The notes: a model not told the origin generated them from the letters alone. A stretch of 57,634 bases of DNA from Polychytrium aggregatum (GCF_025602895.1 NW_026516401.1:1-57634); one strand, 5' to 3'. Positions 41,001 through 51,009 are shown, numbered from the stretch's first letter. Numbers and translations: made by a program.

Positions 41001-42301
41001 CCATATGCCAGACATTTCATTTCGGGGGGAAGAAACAAGAGTGAGCGTCAGGCTTATCCATGCAGCCAGTCACATTTTAGGCAGTGGTATCCCTTCTGCC
41101 ATCAGCGGTACCGCTTCTCTCAGCAGCGGATCCGTCGCTGACTGTGCAATTGGATCGTGAGTCGGCTCCATCGATGCCGCCGTCTTTAGCTGTTCAACAT
41201 ACCGACGGAAATTCCGACAAGGGATGCAAGATTCGCCACCGTGATGGCCTCGGGCACCTGGATCTCCTTTGGCTTCTGCTGCTCCTTTTTCTTCTTCTTT
41301 CGCTCCATAAACTCGTCGTCGTCATCAAAGTCATCGTCGTTGTCTTGCTGCCGCCGGGCGCCCTGGGTGGGCTTGCCTTTCTTGGGCTTGAGGTTGGGTG
41401 AGTCGACCTGGACTTCGATGCGGCCCTTTCCTTTCTTGTGTCGCTGTTGTTTGCCGCGATCGTCCACGCCGTCATCAAAGTCGCTGGCGTCGTCGATGGC
41501 CGCATTTTCGTCATAGAAGTTGGCGTCGCTGGCCTCCGCACCAGCCTTGGAGCCGCCCTTGAATGAGCCTCCAGCGGCCGGTCGGCCGAATCGCGATCCG
41601 GAGGAGCCTTCGGTCGACCGCTGGTCCGTCGGGCGGATCGAGTCCATGGGGCTGCGGCTGAACTTGCTGCTGGCCCCAGCCCGGTCAAATTTGTTACTGC
41701 CGCTGCTCCCGGTCCGATCGAACTTGGACTGTCCGGTGAACTTGGAGGCTCCATCGGATCGGGCAGTCCACTCTGGCTTTGGAGTGCCGTCGAATCGGCT
41801 GGGCTGCTGCGACGAGAATTTGGACGGCTGCGAGAACCCGCTTGACTTTGGGCGATCGGACCCAGAGGACGGATATGATCCCGAAGTACGGTTGATCCTG
41901 GAGAATAATTCGTTGGATCTCGAGAATGAACCACTTGATCCCGGTGTCCGCGGACTGCCTGAAGAGTCGCCGTCTCTGGACGAAGGACTGCTGTTGTTGG
42001 GAGTGGTGGTGTTGGATTGCGGCCGTTGGTAGCCTCCAAAGCGAGAGGGAGCACTATCCCGTTTCCAGCCATCCGGAGGTCGGGCCGATTTTGAAGCTGC
42101 CGGGCGTGCCGATTGCTGGCTCCGGTTGGAGTCGGTTGCCCGCTGTAGAATATCTTGCAGCGACGGCGGGGGCTTGTCGGAAATGTGTCGGCGACAGTGG
42201 CTGTCGAGCTGGATCGCGAATGGCTCAGACGCCGTCCTGGCCCGCCGGAACAGAATGTGCGAGCACGGGCGACGGCTTGCGGAACGAGAGCACCTCCACA
42301 T
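38073..42301 (-). CDS. Mitochondrial translation initiation factor IF-2, exons 1-12
   Basis: A GTPase that delivers initiator tRNA to the mitochondrial ribosome. Exons on the minus strand: 42301-41203, 40993-40937, 40805-40715, 40570-40407, 40313-40137, 39962-39913, 39834-39745, 39638-39514, 39383-39179, 39010-38815, 38711-38574, 38381-38073, plus 2005-1851. All phases agree, giving 951 residues. Motifs: G1 GHVDHGKT near residues 436-443, DTPGH near 483-487, NKCD near 537-540, an IF2N-like segment across exons 1-3, and a late [11 protein letters not shown] segment of the C-terminal domains. The N-terminus ([12 protein letters not shown]) is Arg-rich and lacks early acids, as expected of a mitochondrial presequence. 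About 300 Ser/Gly/Asp/Lys-rich, probably disordered residues follow. The acceptor of exon 11 is AAG rather than CAG. The last intron carries the transposon nest. Confidence 0.9.
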
Positions 42302-42806
42302 TCCTTCAACAGTGGTGATGAATGGTGGTGTGTGGCAGATTCAGGGCACGAAGCTGGGCAGGTCGAAGGGGAGGTCCTGCTGAAGCCAGCGGCGGATCTG
42401 GTTTGAAGCGGGATCAAAAATTTTCGACGCGCAGTCACTCTGATTCCCAGGCAGATGCAACTTGGCTGGACGGTATGCATGGGATGGTGCATCCCGGTGC
42501 CCATCTGTGTCTGCACTGCAGCTCGACAAGTGGATATATTGAACCAAAAAGAAGAAATCGACAGTCGAATACACAAGACATGCTGCCAACAGTATCCTCA
42601 TAACCAGTCGTGGATGTCGAGAAGTGGACGGCACCCGCCAACACTCAAACAATCATGAATAAACTGAAAGGCTTCTATCGAAGCGGCATTACAACAAGGG
42701 TGAGCACACACATTTGAATCGTGTCGAGCAACCGATGGATGTTGATTGTGGCGGTCTCCAGAGAGACCACGGCGCAACTATTGCTGGGCTTGCACTGGCA
42801 CGGGCT
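42302..42806. other. Intergenic region between mtIF2 and the small heat-shock gene
   Basis: Holds the mtIF2 5' flank and the Hsp20 3' flank. Open frames are short and overlapping, and I support none as a gene. No TATA box for mtIF2 was identified. Confidence 0.4.
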
Positions 42807-43504
42807 CTAGTTGATCGCAATCTTCTTGGCCTCGGGAGGAGGCGGCAGTGCCTTCTTGCCAATCTTGAGCTCGAGGACACCGTCGGTCATCTTGCCCTGG
42901 ATGCTCTGGGCGTCCACAGTCGGGGGAAGCCGGATCTTGCGCTGGAACTGGCCGTACGAGCACTCGACCATGTGGTAGGTGTCCTTCTTTTCCTCGTGCG
43001 AGGAGCGGCGTTCGCCCTCGATCGTGAGCACATCGTCGAGCAGCGACACATGGACGTCATCCTGTGGTGGGAACATGTGCGGTTGTGAGTCGGAGGTGCT
43101 GTTTCGGCTGCAACAAGCACGGACAGGTATGGACAGGTATGGACAGGCATGGACAAGATCCCCTGCTGCGGATGGACATGCAACTCGACGCCTACCTTCT
43201 TGAGTCCGGGGAGGTCGGCCTTGACAACAAACTCGGTTTCGTTCTCGATGACATCCAGGCGCGGGGTCTTGTAGAATCCCCAGCCGCTGGGAGCCGGGCG
43301 CGACACCGACTGGCCCTCCGACTGGCTGCCGGACTGGTTGTCCGAGGACTGTTCAGGCTGCTTCTCGCCCTCCTGTGCAGATGCAGCGAGGCGGTCGTCG
43401 GCAATCAGCCGGTTCATCAGATGGTTCATGCGGCCGAACACGCGGCGCTCGTACTCAAAGGGATCTTGGAAGAACGGGTCCGAGTTGAAGAGGAAGAGGC
43501 TCAT
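42807..43504 (-). CDS. Small heat-shock protein (Hsp20/alpha-crystallin family)
   Basis: An ATP-independent holdase chaperone. Two exons (43504-43196 and 43061-42807) separated by a 134-nt intron (donor GTAGGC, acceptor CACCACAG) give 187 residues. The N-terminal arm begins MSLFLFNSDPFFQDPFEYER, followed by a Gln/Ser-rich stretch. The alpha-crystallin domain runs from about residue 83: DVIENETEFVVKADLPGLKK, across the splice to DDVHVSLLDDVLTIEGER, then GKMTDGVLELKIGKK, the typical GVL block. It ends KKIAIN, an I-x-I tail that binds the neighbouring subunit's groove in this family. I saw no clear heat-shock element upstream. A TATA-like box lies about 130 nt upstream of the start. Confidence 0.9.
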
Positions 43505-43524
43505 GGCGATGTTGAGAGGGAAGT

Positions 43525-43579
43525 GCTGGGCTGAGTGAGTGGGCTGAGTGAGTGGGCTGAGTGGGCTGAGTGAGCTGAG
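43525..43579. repeat. Tandem repeat in the Hsp20 leader
   Basis: About four imperfect units of the form GGGCTGAGTGAGT between the start codon and the TATA-like box. Confidence 0.7.
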
Positions 43580-43635
43580 AGACTTGCTTGCTTGAAGTTA
43601 GCGACGGACCTCCCTTGCCGAGGTGCCCGCGGCAA

Positions 43636-43641
43636 TTTATA
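43636..43641 (-). promoter_or_regulatory. TATA-like box upstream of the small heat-shock gene
   Basis: The minus strand reads ATATAAATT about 132 nt upstream of the ATG, beyond a GAGTGGGCT-type repeat in the leader. Position is plausible for a stress-inducible gene; function is inference. Confidence 0.4.
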
Positions 43642-44516
43642 TCTCGAGGGCCGTATGCCCCAAGGCACGCATCCGGTGCTGTGCGGAACGACTGCAAGTG
43701 GCAATATTTCTCGCACGCACGCACTCGCCCGAGGATCAACGCAGGTCCTCGAATGTGCTGGAAACGACGCGAACGCCGCCCAAGCCAGGATGGCTCTCCC
43801 CGTGATCCCATCGCCGCCAATCAGCGCTGCGATCCGGCCGCACAAGGAACGGCATCGAAACACGGCCCTGGATCAAACAGCAACGATACCAACCAGGATA
43901 CCAACCGCGAAACCAGCCAGGATGCCGACGCGCAGAGGGTGCTGGAGCGAGCGGGAAGGATGCAGAGCCTGGATGACGCACGATGCATGCATGTGGAGCA
44001 CTCTCTGTGGAAGAGATGGCCATGCACATTGCTGGTCGCCGTCGGCCTGCTGGGTGTCGGCGGGGGCTGCAAGCGAGCGACTGTTCCAGACCATGACCGC
44101 GGGATGCATCCAAGTCGACTTGGCATCCGCATGCTGCACCCATGGTCGCGAATGTCATCTGTCCATGCAGCACTTTGGCTCGGTGCTGAGGTATATCGGC
44201 TGTGCTGATGCCGCTCAGACAAATCGCCCCGTCCTGTTCCCCTGGCACACGGCGTCAAGTGCGATCTGGACTGTATTGCAAGTTGGCACCACAGTTGCCG
44301 CGATGGTGGTGCATTCAAGCGGATCAATTCAGTCCACAAAAGCTCAAAAGATTTGCAATGACTTCCAGTAACAAAGATCAGGGGCTGAAGAATGAGGTCG
44401 CCATGCAAATGCAGTTGCTTCCTTCGTGTCAGAGTCGATGACATGTAACTAGATTTTGTTGCGGCTTGGTATTTTCTGGTTTTGCTGAATGAAGATGCGA
44501 GTGCGGCAAATCAGAC

Positions 44517-46868
44517 TCAGTGGAACAGCTTCTTGAGGAGGTCGTGGGGCTTCTTGGATGAGGTTTTGACGGACAGATGGAATCTGGACGTACGTCTGTC
44601 CTCTTCGACTGCCCTGGCCTCCTCGGCAATCCTTCTCGCCTCCTCAAGCTTTCTGGCTTCGTCGATCTGTCTTGTCTGATCCTCGAGGAACGCTGCTATC
44701 TCGGGACTCGCAAGGATGCTGGCACTTTGGGACTGGTGATTTGGATCGGGGGAGTCGGCAAGGTACTTGGCATATATGATACGGGTCTGCGGAGTGTTGA
44801 GGTATATCGGCTGTGGAGATGCCAAGGTCAGCATGTGTGCCATCGAGCCTGAGCAGCAGCAGGAGCAAGAGACATGATAGTCTAAACTTACCAAGATGCA
44901 GGTCGGCTGGTGTCTTGCCGCCGCGGTCCACACGACCGCAGTGAAGGGGCTGAACTCGCGACGGCCGGTGGTCTGGGGCACTTTGACGACAAAGCGGCCA
45001 TGACGTATCCACTGAGGCGCACCAGGAATGTTGCTCCACTCCGAAGCGGACGAAGCCAAGGTCGTCGGAGCAGACTGGGTGGCGGAGACGCCAAAGTTAC
45101 GAAGATGCTGGCCCGAGCGAACAAACTCGCCTCTCTGGCGGACCCAGACGATCTGGTGGTTTTCCCAGTCGTGCGACAGAATAGAGTTGCCGTCCGGAGC
45201 GATGGTCAGGCGGTCCACAAAGTGTGTGTGTCCGGCAAGCGTTTGCTTCAACTGGCCCGTGGGTACGTCCCACACCTTGAGGGTCTTGTCGTCCGAGCCA
45301 GACACAATCCATTGTCCGTCGGGCGAGATGCCAACCGAGTTCACCACGTCGGTGTGCTCGCTGAGAGTGTGTAGCAGCTGGCAGGCGACAGTGTCCCAGA
45401 TCTTGATGATCCTTCCATTGGCCGAGCTAATTGTGACAATCAGCTTGCCATCGGGGGAGACGAACGCGGATCCCATATCGGCTTTATGACCGCTGAAGGT
45501 TCTCCTGAGCTGGCCGGTGCGGATATCTAGCTGCTTGATCGTAAAGTCACTTGCCACGACGATGATTGATCCTCCGTCGGGCGAAATGGTTGCGGCAGCG
45601 ATGCCACTTGTGTGCTCCTCGGAGATCTTCTCCACTTTGCCCGTGGCGGCGTCCCACAGCTTAATGGTATGGTCGGATGAGTTCGAGACGATCCAGCGGC
45701 CGTCGGGCGAGATGGCAGTGGAGCGCACTTCGGCTGTACGCCCCGTGTCGCCGAACTCTTGGCTGTCCCAGTGGCGGTCGAGGCCAGTTGTGACCAGGAA
45801 CGGGATCTTGTCCTCGAGCTGGGCAGCATACTTCTTGTAGAGCACAGTCTCCTTTGGCGTGAATGCAAATCCCGAATAATAGACCTGTGGGGCACTCGAC
45901 ATGATTGGATCCATAAACTCGCGGACGAATCGATATGTATCCGACACAAGTGCCTTGGTGGCGTCGTCGACGGCAGAGTTGGGCGCCTGGGCGAGCGTTC
46001 CTTGCAGCAGACCGAGTTGCTCCGTCAGCTTTGGGATCAGCCCGGTGAGGGACCCGCACTCGAGCCAGAAGAACACATGGCTCTCGAGGAGCTGAGCAAG
46101 CTGGTTCCCCAAGCCCGAGGCGCGGTACTGTTTCCAGATCTGCCGGTCAAAGGACTTGTCATGCAAGCACCACAGGTAGTGCGTGACCCAATGGATGGTG
46201 CTATATCGGAGCGAGGGGGAGATCTTGGCCTTGATCTTGCCTTCGAGATCGGGAATGTTGTCATGGAAGTCATAGATGTCGCAGATGTTGATAGCAGGCA
46301 CGTTCGCGAGGATTGCCTGCAGACATTGCGAGGCAAAGGCCATGTGGAACCGCGCGGAAACGTGGAAAGGCTGGTCGGCAGATGCGTCTCCAAGGAGATA
46401 ACTGACGACCAGCTGGTGCCCCTGGGCCTTGATATAGGCTTGGTCTTGGCTGCCCTCGCCGAGTTTGCCCGGGTCGAGGACAGGGGTTAGGTCCTTGACG
46501 CACCGGCGCACAACGCGGAGGTCGATCTCAAAGAGTCCAATAATGGTGCGGATCGTCAGGGGAGATCGCGATGTGGCGATTGCGGCAATCAGCACGGACA
46601 GTTCTTGCGGGTGGCGGGTCTGCTCGTAGATGCTGGCAAAGGCCTGCTGGTACAGCGTGTGGATGTCGCCTTCGGGAGGAGTGGTGGTGCTGCCCGCGAT
46701 GGCGAACCAGAGTTCAAAGTCGTCGTCGTCATCGTCGTCGTCGGAGTCCAGGTCGACGTCAGCGCCAAAGTTGAGGAGCTGCAGCGTATCACTCAGACTC
46801 TGGGTGGGCCGTATCTTTGGCGCGAGCACTGACGAACGTATCGACTGCGGCGTGAGGGGGGCGGCCAT
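44517..46868 (-). CDS. STAND-like winged-helix plus WD40-repeat protein lacking NACHT; probable C-terminal part of a kinase fusion
   Basis: A long frame of 783 codons. After an acidic stretch (DVDLDSDDDDDDDDFEL) comes a region like the winged-helix part that follows NACHT in fungal NACHT-WD40 proteins: LSVLIAAIATSRSPLTIRTI, a helix HMAFASQCLQAIL with INICDIYDF, and ISPSLRYSTIHWVTHYL. About five WD40 repeats follow (motifs AISPDGRWIVSNSSDHTIKL and VGISPDGQWIVSGSDDKTLK). A charged coiled-coil tail (EARKLEEARRIAEEARAVEE) ends the protein. No P-loop is present. An 81-nt intron is likely at 44891-44811 (GTAAGT to CACAG); as a multiple of 3, the frame reads through it. The start at 46868 overlaps the kinase frame just upstream, so one spliced kinase-WH-WD40 protein is likely. 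Confidence 0.75.
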   Translation of the reverse strand: MAAPLTPQSIRSSVLAPKIRPTQSLSDTLQLLNFGADVDLDSDDDDDDDDFELWFAIAGSTTTPPEGDIHTLYQQAFASIYEQTRHPQELSVLIAAIATSRSPLTIRTIIGLFEIDLRVVRRCVKDLTPVLDPGKLGEGSQDQAYIKAQGHQLVVSYLLGDASADQPFHVSARFHMAFASQCLQAILANVPAINICDIYDFHDNIPDLEGKIKAKISPSLRYSTIHWVTHYLWCLHDKSFDRQIWKQYRASGLGNQLAQLLESHVFFWLECGSLTGLIPKLTEQLGLLQGTLAQAPNSAVDDATKALVSDTYRFVREFMDPIMSSAPQVYYSGFAFTPKETVLYKKYAAQLEDKIPFLVTTGLDRHWDSQEFGDTGRTAEVRSTAISPDGRWIVSNSSDHTIKLWDAATGKVEKISEEHTSGIAAATISPDGGSIIVVASDFTIKQLDIRTGQLRRTFSGHKADMGSAFVSPDGKLIVTISSANGRIIKIWDTVACQLLHTLSEHTDVVNSVGISPDGQWIVSGSDDKTLKVWDVPTGQLKQTLAGHTHFVDRLTIAPDGNSILSHDWENHQIVWVRQRGEFVRSGQHLRNFGVSATQSAPTTLASSASEWSNIPGAPQWIRHGRFVVKVPQTTGRREFSPFTAVVWTAAARHQPTCILVSLDYHVSCSCCCSGSMAHMLTLASPQPIYLNTPQTRIIYAKYLADSPDPNHQSQSASILASPEIAAFLEDQTRQIDEARKLEEARRIAEEARAVEEDRRTSRFHLSVKTSSKKPHDLLKKLFH
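44811..44891 (-). other. Probable 81-nt intron in the WD40 gene
   Basis: Donor GTAAGT at 44891, branch-like CTGAC, acceptor CACAG ending at 44811. Retained, it would add 27 residues including a Cys-rich VSCSCCCSGS stretch that fits no domain. Its 3' splice site lies inside a 28-bp sequence repeated 611 bp away. Confidence 0.6.
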
Positions 46869-47872
46869 GGAGGTCCGCGGGGCAGAATCGCGCTCAGCTG
46901 GCTGGAGCGACTGGGAAGGCAGAAGCGACTGGGAAGGCAGGAGCGACTGGGAAAGCTGGTGCGACTGGGAAGCTGGTGCACCATGTGAACGGACGGCTCA
47001 TGGTTCACGTCCTGCTGGCGGAGCTGATCGACGAGCTGGCGCAGACTTGCCAGGATATCAACAAACTTGGGCCGCTGGGCGGGATCCTGGTGCCAGCAGC
47101 GCTCGATCAGAGCCCGGATGTCGTTCGGAACGCCTTCGAATCGATTTGGTCGATTACCCTTCAGGACTTGGCGCTCAATTGCAGTCGGCCGCATCGGTTG
47201 GTCGTCGACGGTGACCCAGATGGGCTTGCCGTTGTTGAGCACCACGTACATGGTGATGCCAAAGGCATAGACATCGGTGGCTCTCGAGGAGCCGGTCGGT
47301 TGCTCGTCGTCGAGCATTTCGGGGGCCATGTAGTCGAGGGTGCCGCCGGTAGACTGGTCGCGGCGGGTGCGGTTGGCGGTGGCCGAAGTGTGCTTGGTGC
47401 GGGACATGCCAAAGTCAGTCACGACGGCATTGAAGGAGCCATCGAGCAGCACATTGAGGGACTTGAGGTCGCCGTGGACAATGTTCTTGCCGTGGAGATA
47501 GGTCATACCAGAGGCAACTTGATACAGGAGCCGGATCTTCTCGCCGAGCGGCCGGGGATTGGCGGTGCCAGAGATGTAGCTGTGCAGGGTGCCGTTGGGC
47601 ATGAGTGGCGAGACCATGAAGGGCCTCACTGCAGTGTCGCAGGCGCCGAGGAGGGGAAGGACATGGGGGTGGTTGAGCTTGTGCCAGATGCCGATCTCAC
47701 GGCCAAAGTCGACCAGCTCGCTCTGGTTGTAGCCGCAGAAGAGCTGCTTGACGGCGACAGGGGCGCCGTAATACGAGGCGGTGTAGACCTCGCCGAAGCC
47801 GCCGGTTGCAAGGGGGGTGGCGGACCAGTCGGTGATGGCGTCTTCGGGGATGTACCACGATTTTTCAGACAT
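46793..47872 (-). CDS. TKL-like protein kinase, directly upstream of (and probably fused to) the WD40 protein
   Basis: The kinase domain spans about residues 15-285 from ATG 47872: glycine loop ATGGFGEVY (22-30), VAVKQL with Lys42, the catalytic loop IVHGDLKSLN (131-140), where the HRD arginine is Gly134, DFG at 153-155, YMAPEM at 181-186, and ERCWHQDPAQRPKF late in the domain. It looks catalytically competent, although loss of the HRD arginine suggests that activation-loop phosphorylation may not be required. After QLVDQLRQQD the frame becomes a CCAGTCGCT-type repeat and non-conserved residues. A short intron there (donor GTGAAC at D, acceptor in the repeated CCCAG) would join it to the frame of the WD40 ORF. 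That junction is inferred. Confidence 0.8.
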   Translation of the reverse strand: MSEKSWYIPEDAITDWSATPLATGGFGEVYTASYYGAPVAVKQLFCGYNQSELVDFGREIGIWHKLNHPHVLPLLGACDTAVRPFMVSPLMPNGTLHSYISGTANPRPLGEKIRLLYQVASGMTYLHGKNIVHGDLKSLNVLLDGSFNAVVTDFGMSRTKHTSATANRTRRDQSTGGTLDYMAPEMLDDEQPTGSSRATDVYAFGITMYVVLNNGKPIWVTVDDQPMRPTAIERQVLKGNRPNRFEGVPNDIRALIERCWHQDPAQRPKFVDILASLRQLVDQLRQQDVNHEPSVHMVHQLPSRTSFPSRSCLPSRFCLPSRSSQLSAILPRGPPWPPPSRRSRYVRQCSRQRYGPPRV

Positions 47873-48629
47873 TTCAGCGGAGCGGAAACGGAGCAGGGAG
47901 ACAGACGGAGATGGAGATGGAAGCGACGATGGCGATGGGGACGGTGGGAAGCGGGCCCGCTATTATACCGGCGAGGAGGGGTGGCCCAGCGGCACCAACG
48001 GCAGGGAACGCATGCGAAGTGGCTTGCTGTTTGACCCGCGACCTCGCCACCGACCCATTTGGCAGGTCGTGTGACGACACTGCGCAGCGTGTTCTGCCAC
48101 AGGCCCGGTGGCGGTACACTCGTCGTCCGGCTCTCGCTGAGAGCACCGGCCATTGCGGTGCTTGCATCGCAAACAGGGTTCAGCGAGACGATCTGTTGCT
48201 CGGGCAGCGGTTGTGCCGGGCTGGGATGGGTTGCGCTGGGATGGGCTGCGCTGGGATGGAGCTGGGATGCTCGTGTCTGTCTTGCTGCCCCGACGCCGAT
48301 GCAGATTCATCTCGCGAGCGATGGGACTCGCTGGGAGGAGAGATATTGCAGAGCAGCGCACGACAACGTCGCAGGACAATGTCGCAGGACAATGTCGCAG
48401 GACAGCGCAGCCGGTATCTGAGCTCCCTGATGGCACCCCTTGCGGCTCACCAGACCCGCGTCGGGTATCTGGCATGTCATTGAGGGTCGCCTCGTTCGGG
48501 CGGTATCAAGTCCGAAGAACCCACGTGCGTGATCCTTGGCGCCACTCCAGGCATTGCTTTCGTCGACCCACCCCATCCTTCATCCTCCATCCGCCAACTT
48601 CCATCTGCCCCATCAAGCAGCCGATAAGC
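47873..48629. other. Divergent promoter region between kinase and P450
   Basis: No gene. Contains tandem runs such as GCTGGGATGGGCTGC (48210-48268) and CAGGACAATGTCG (48370-48405, about three units). The kinase and the P450 are transcribed away from each other from this 757-bp region. Confidence 0.5.
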
Positions 48630-51009
48630 ATGGCCATCACCTGGTCTTCGTCGTATGCGCTGCCGCTTGCAATCGCCGGTGCAATCGCGGCGTACATGGT
48701 CCTTCGTCGGCCCCGCCATCTCCCAGATATTCCCGGCGACTACCAGTGGCCATTGGTCGGCAATCTGCCCTATCTCCTTCCGTGCGTGCCCTTGTCCATT
48801 GACTGCTTTGGATCACCTGTTGCTGCTGCATGCCATCGTATTTTGCGAGCTTCACTCCTTTGGGTCAGCCTGTTCTTGTTCGCTCCCACAAGCTCGCTGA
48901 CAATCCTGTCGCTCTGCTCCACACCATCCAGATTCAGCCGAAAGAGCAAGAGTCATCTCTATATGCGCCGGTGCATGCAGCTCTACGGCAAGGTTGACCA
49001 GGGATACATATTCGGCAACGTTTTCGTTAATTTCTCGGACGCCAATGTCGTTCGTGAACTCTTGCGTCAGGATGAAAACGGCGCTATTGTCCGAGGCGAC
49101 ATTGTTCCGAAAGCCTTCCGGTAAGCGATGCCAACTTGCATCGGAGTTGCGTGACGAGATGGATCGATGTCAATCACCCAACAGCATTCGGAGACTGCCG
49201 CTTGAAAACTCCACATCCACATCCATATCACCCTCAACATCCACATCTATATCACCCTAACCTCCACATCCATATCACCGCAACATCATGCTCATATACT
49301 CGCCGTATCATCTCTACTTCGATTCTCTCACACCAACAATGGCGCTCGTTTTCAGCGGTGTCGGGAACTGGATTCTCTTTTTGATGCCGATGGACCGCCA
49401 CTGGAAGCGTCACCGCAAGATGATCCAGCCAGGCTTTGGGCCTGCCCAGCTGCGACGCACCGCCGTCTCAACCAACGAGTTTCTGGATACGCTGCTCGAG
49501 CACTGGATCAGCACCGACGCCTCTGTCGTCGACTTCCACACGATCGCCTCCGCCGTGATCATGGACATTCTGTGAGTATCATTGGACCATCTGCTGATAT
49601 TGCTGGGAGCCGTGTGATCTGCGCATGCACAGGCTGCAGCGGCTTGCTGACCACGGTCGCTTTGATATTCTTGATCGCCTTCGCGGTGGTCGCTTGGGCC
49701 GCAGGGGCGACGTCGGCTTCTCGTACCGGTTCAACATGGTCAAACACCTCGACGACCCAGAGAAGCTCAACGAGATCTTCCAGCCCTTCGATCGCCTCTT
49801 CCGCATCAGCTTCGAGCGATCGCGCTATCCAGCCTTTTTGTGGGAATGGTTCAATCTCGGGGACGACCAAATCAAGCCGCACATCGGGGCTCTGCACACC
49901 CTCGTCCTTGCCGTCTTGAACGAGCGCCGCGCGGCCGAAGCCTCGGTACTGAAAGCAGAAGCCCGGGACATTGTGGGCCGCCTGATCTGTGTCGACGACG
50001 AGGGAAGCGAGCAATTCACGGACGAGGAGATATGCGACGAGCTCCTGGGCTTTTTCTTTGCCGGACACGAGTAAGCAGCTTCCTCGGTCCAGGCAAATCG
50101 TGCGCCGATCATTGGCTTCTTCGATCGCATCCGGAGTGCCGGCTAACGCCAGTTTGGTATCGGATTCCCGCCAGAACGACTGCCAACACCCTGACCTTTG
50201 TCGTGGCTGAGCTCGCCCAAAACCCTGCCGTCGCCGAGCGACTCTACAACGAAATCCACAGCATCCTCGGCAGCGATGGCATTCCCAGCCATGACCAGCT
50301 GAGTGACTTCAAGTAAGCTCTCCATCGCGCCAAATGGCACTTGATGGCGCAACTGCCATCGACTCGGCTATGCTGCGATGCCGACAGAGTCCTCTCCCAC
50401 GACATCTGACTTGTCCTCGATCCAGGTACCTCGACAAGGTCCTTAAGGAGACTCAGCGGCTGCATTCGGTTGTTCCCATCATCTTGCGATTCGCTGTCCG
50501 GGACACAACAGTCGCGGGCTACAAGATCCCGAAGGGCGTAAGTGTGCTGTCATGGCATACGCTATCATGGCATACGCTGTCGTGGCATACTCTGTCGTGG
50601 CATACGCTGTGTGGCATACTCTGTCGTGGCATACGCAGTCGTGGCATACGCAGTCGAGAACACATTTGTTTCCCCCTATCGCTCACTTTCGTGCCTGTTT
50701 CAACCACAGGCTCACATCGGTATAAGCATCGACCATATCCACCACAACCCCGAGTACTGGAAGGACCCAGACGTTTTCAACCCCGATCGCTGGGACGAAC
50801 CCATTGTTCCCGGGAGCTTCATTCCCTTTGGCGACGGTCCGATGAACTGCATCGGCCAGAAGATGGCCGTGATCGAGAGCAAGATCTTTGTGATCCGTCT
50901 GGTGCAAAAGTTCCGGCTCCACATCGTCAACCCAGATCAGCTCGACCCGATCTACTCGATCACACTCGGATACAAGAACGGACTCGACATCCGACTGGAG
51001 AGACGTTGA
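48630..51009 (+). CDS. Cytochrome P450 monooxygenase
   Basis: Seven exons: 48630-48781, 48932-49120, 49356-49571, 49705-50070, 50175-50312, 50426-50537, 50710-51009; all phases agree, 490 residues. The N-terminus (TWSSSYALPLAIAGAIAAYM) is a hydrophobic ER anchor, followed by Arg-rich RRPRHLPDIPG and the Pro-rich hinge. P450 marks: WKRHRK in helix C, the I-helix AGHETT near 305-310, ExxR as ETQR at 362-365, FNPDRW, and the heme loop FGDGPMNCIG with Cys438 as the axial thiolate ligand. The usual Arg of the heme loop is Met here. Introns 2 and 6 hold tandem repeats. The substrate cannot be read from the sequence. Confidence 0.9.
49210..49286. repeat. Tandem repeat in P450 intron 2
   Basis: Three imperfect copies of a roughly 24-bp unit built on CATCCACATCCATATCACC. 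Confidence 0.75.
50551..50656. repeat. 15-bp tandem repeat in P450 intron 6
   Basis: Seven units of the form TCGTGGCATACGCTG with single-base variants; one unit is 1 bp short. It fills most of the 172-nt intron. Confidence 0.85.

Larger units (their letters stand above)
43505..44516. other. Intergenic region upstream of Hsp20 and downstream of the WD40 gene
   Basis: Contains the Hsp20 promoter, a GTGGGCTGAGTGA-type tandem repeat (43525-43579), and a short degenerate repeat rich in CAACCAGGATACC near 43888-43925. One copy of a 28-bp sequence shared with the WD40 gene is at 44185-44212. Open frames here are not supported as genes. Confidence 0.5.

Noticed and set aside
50551..50656. Regular direct repeats as a CRISPR array
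   Set aside because: Units are contiguous without unique spacers, lie within a fungal P450 intron, and the genome is eukaryotic.
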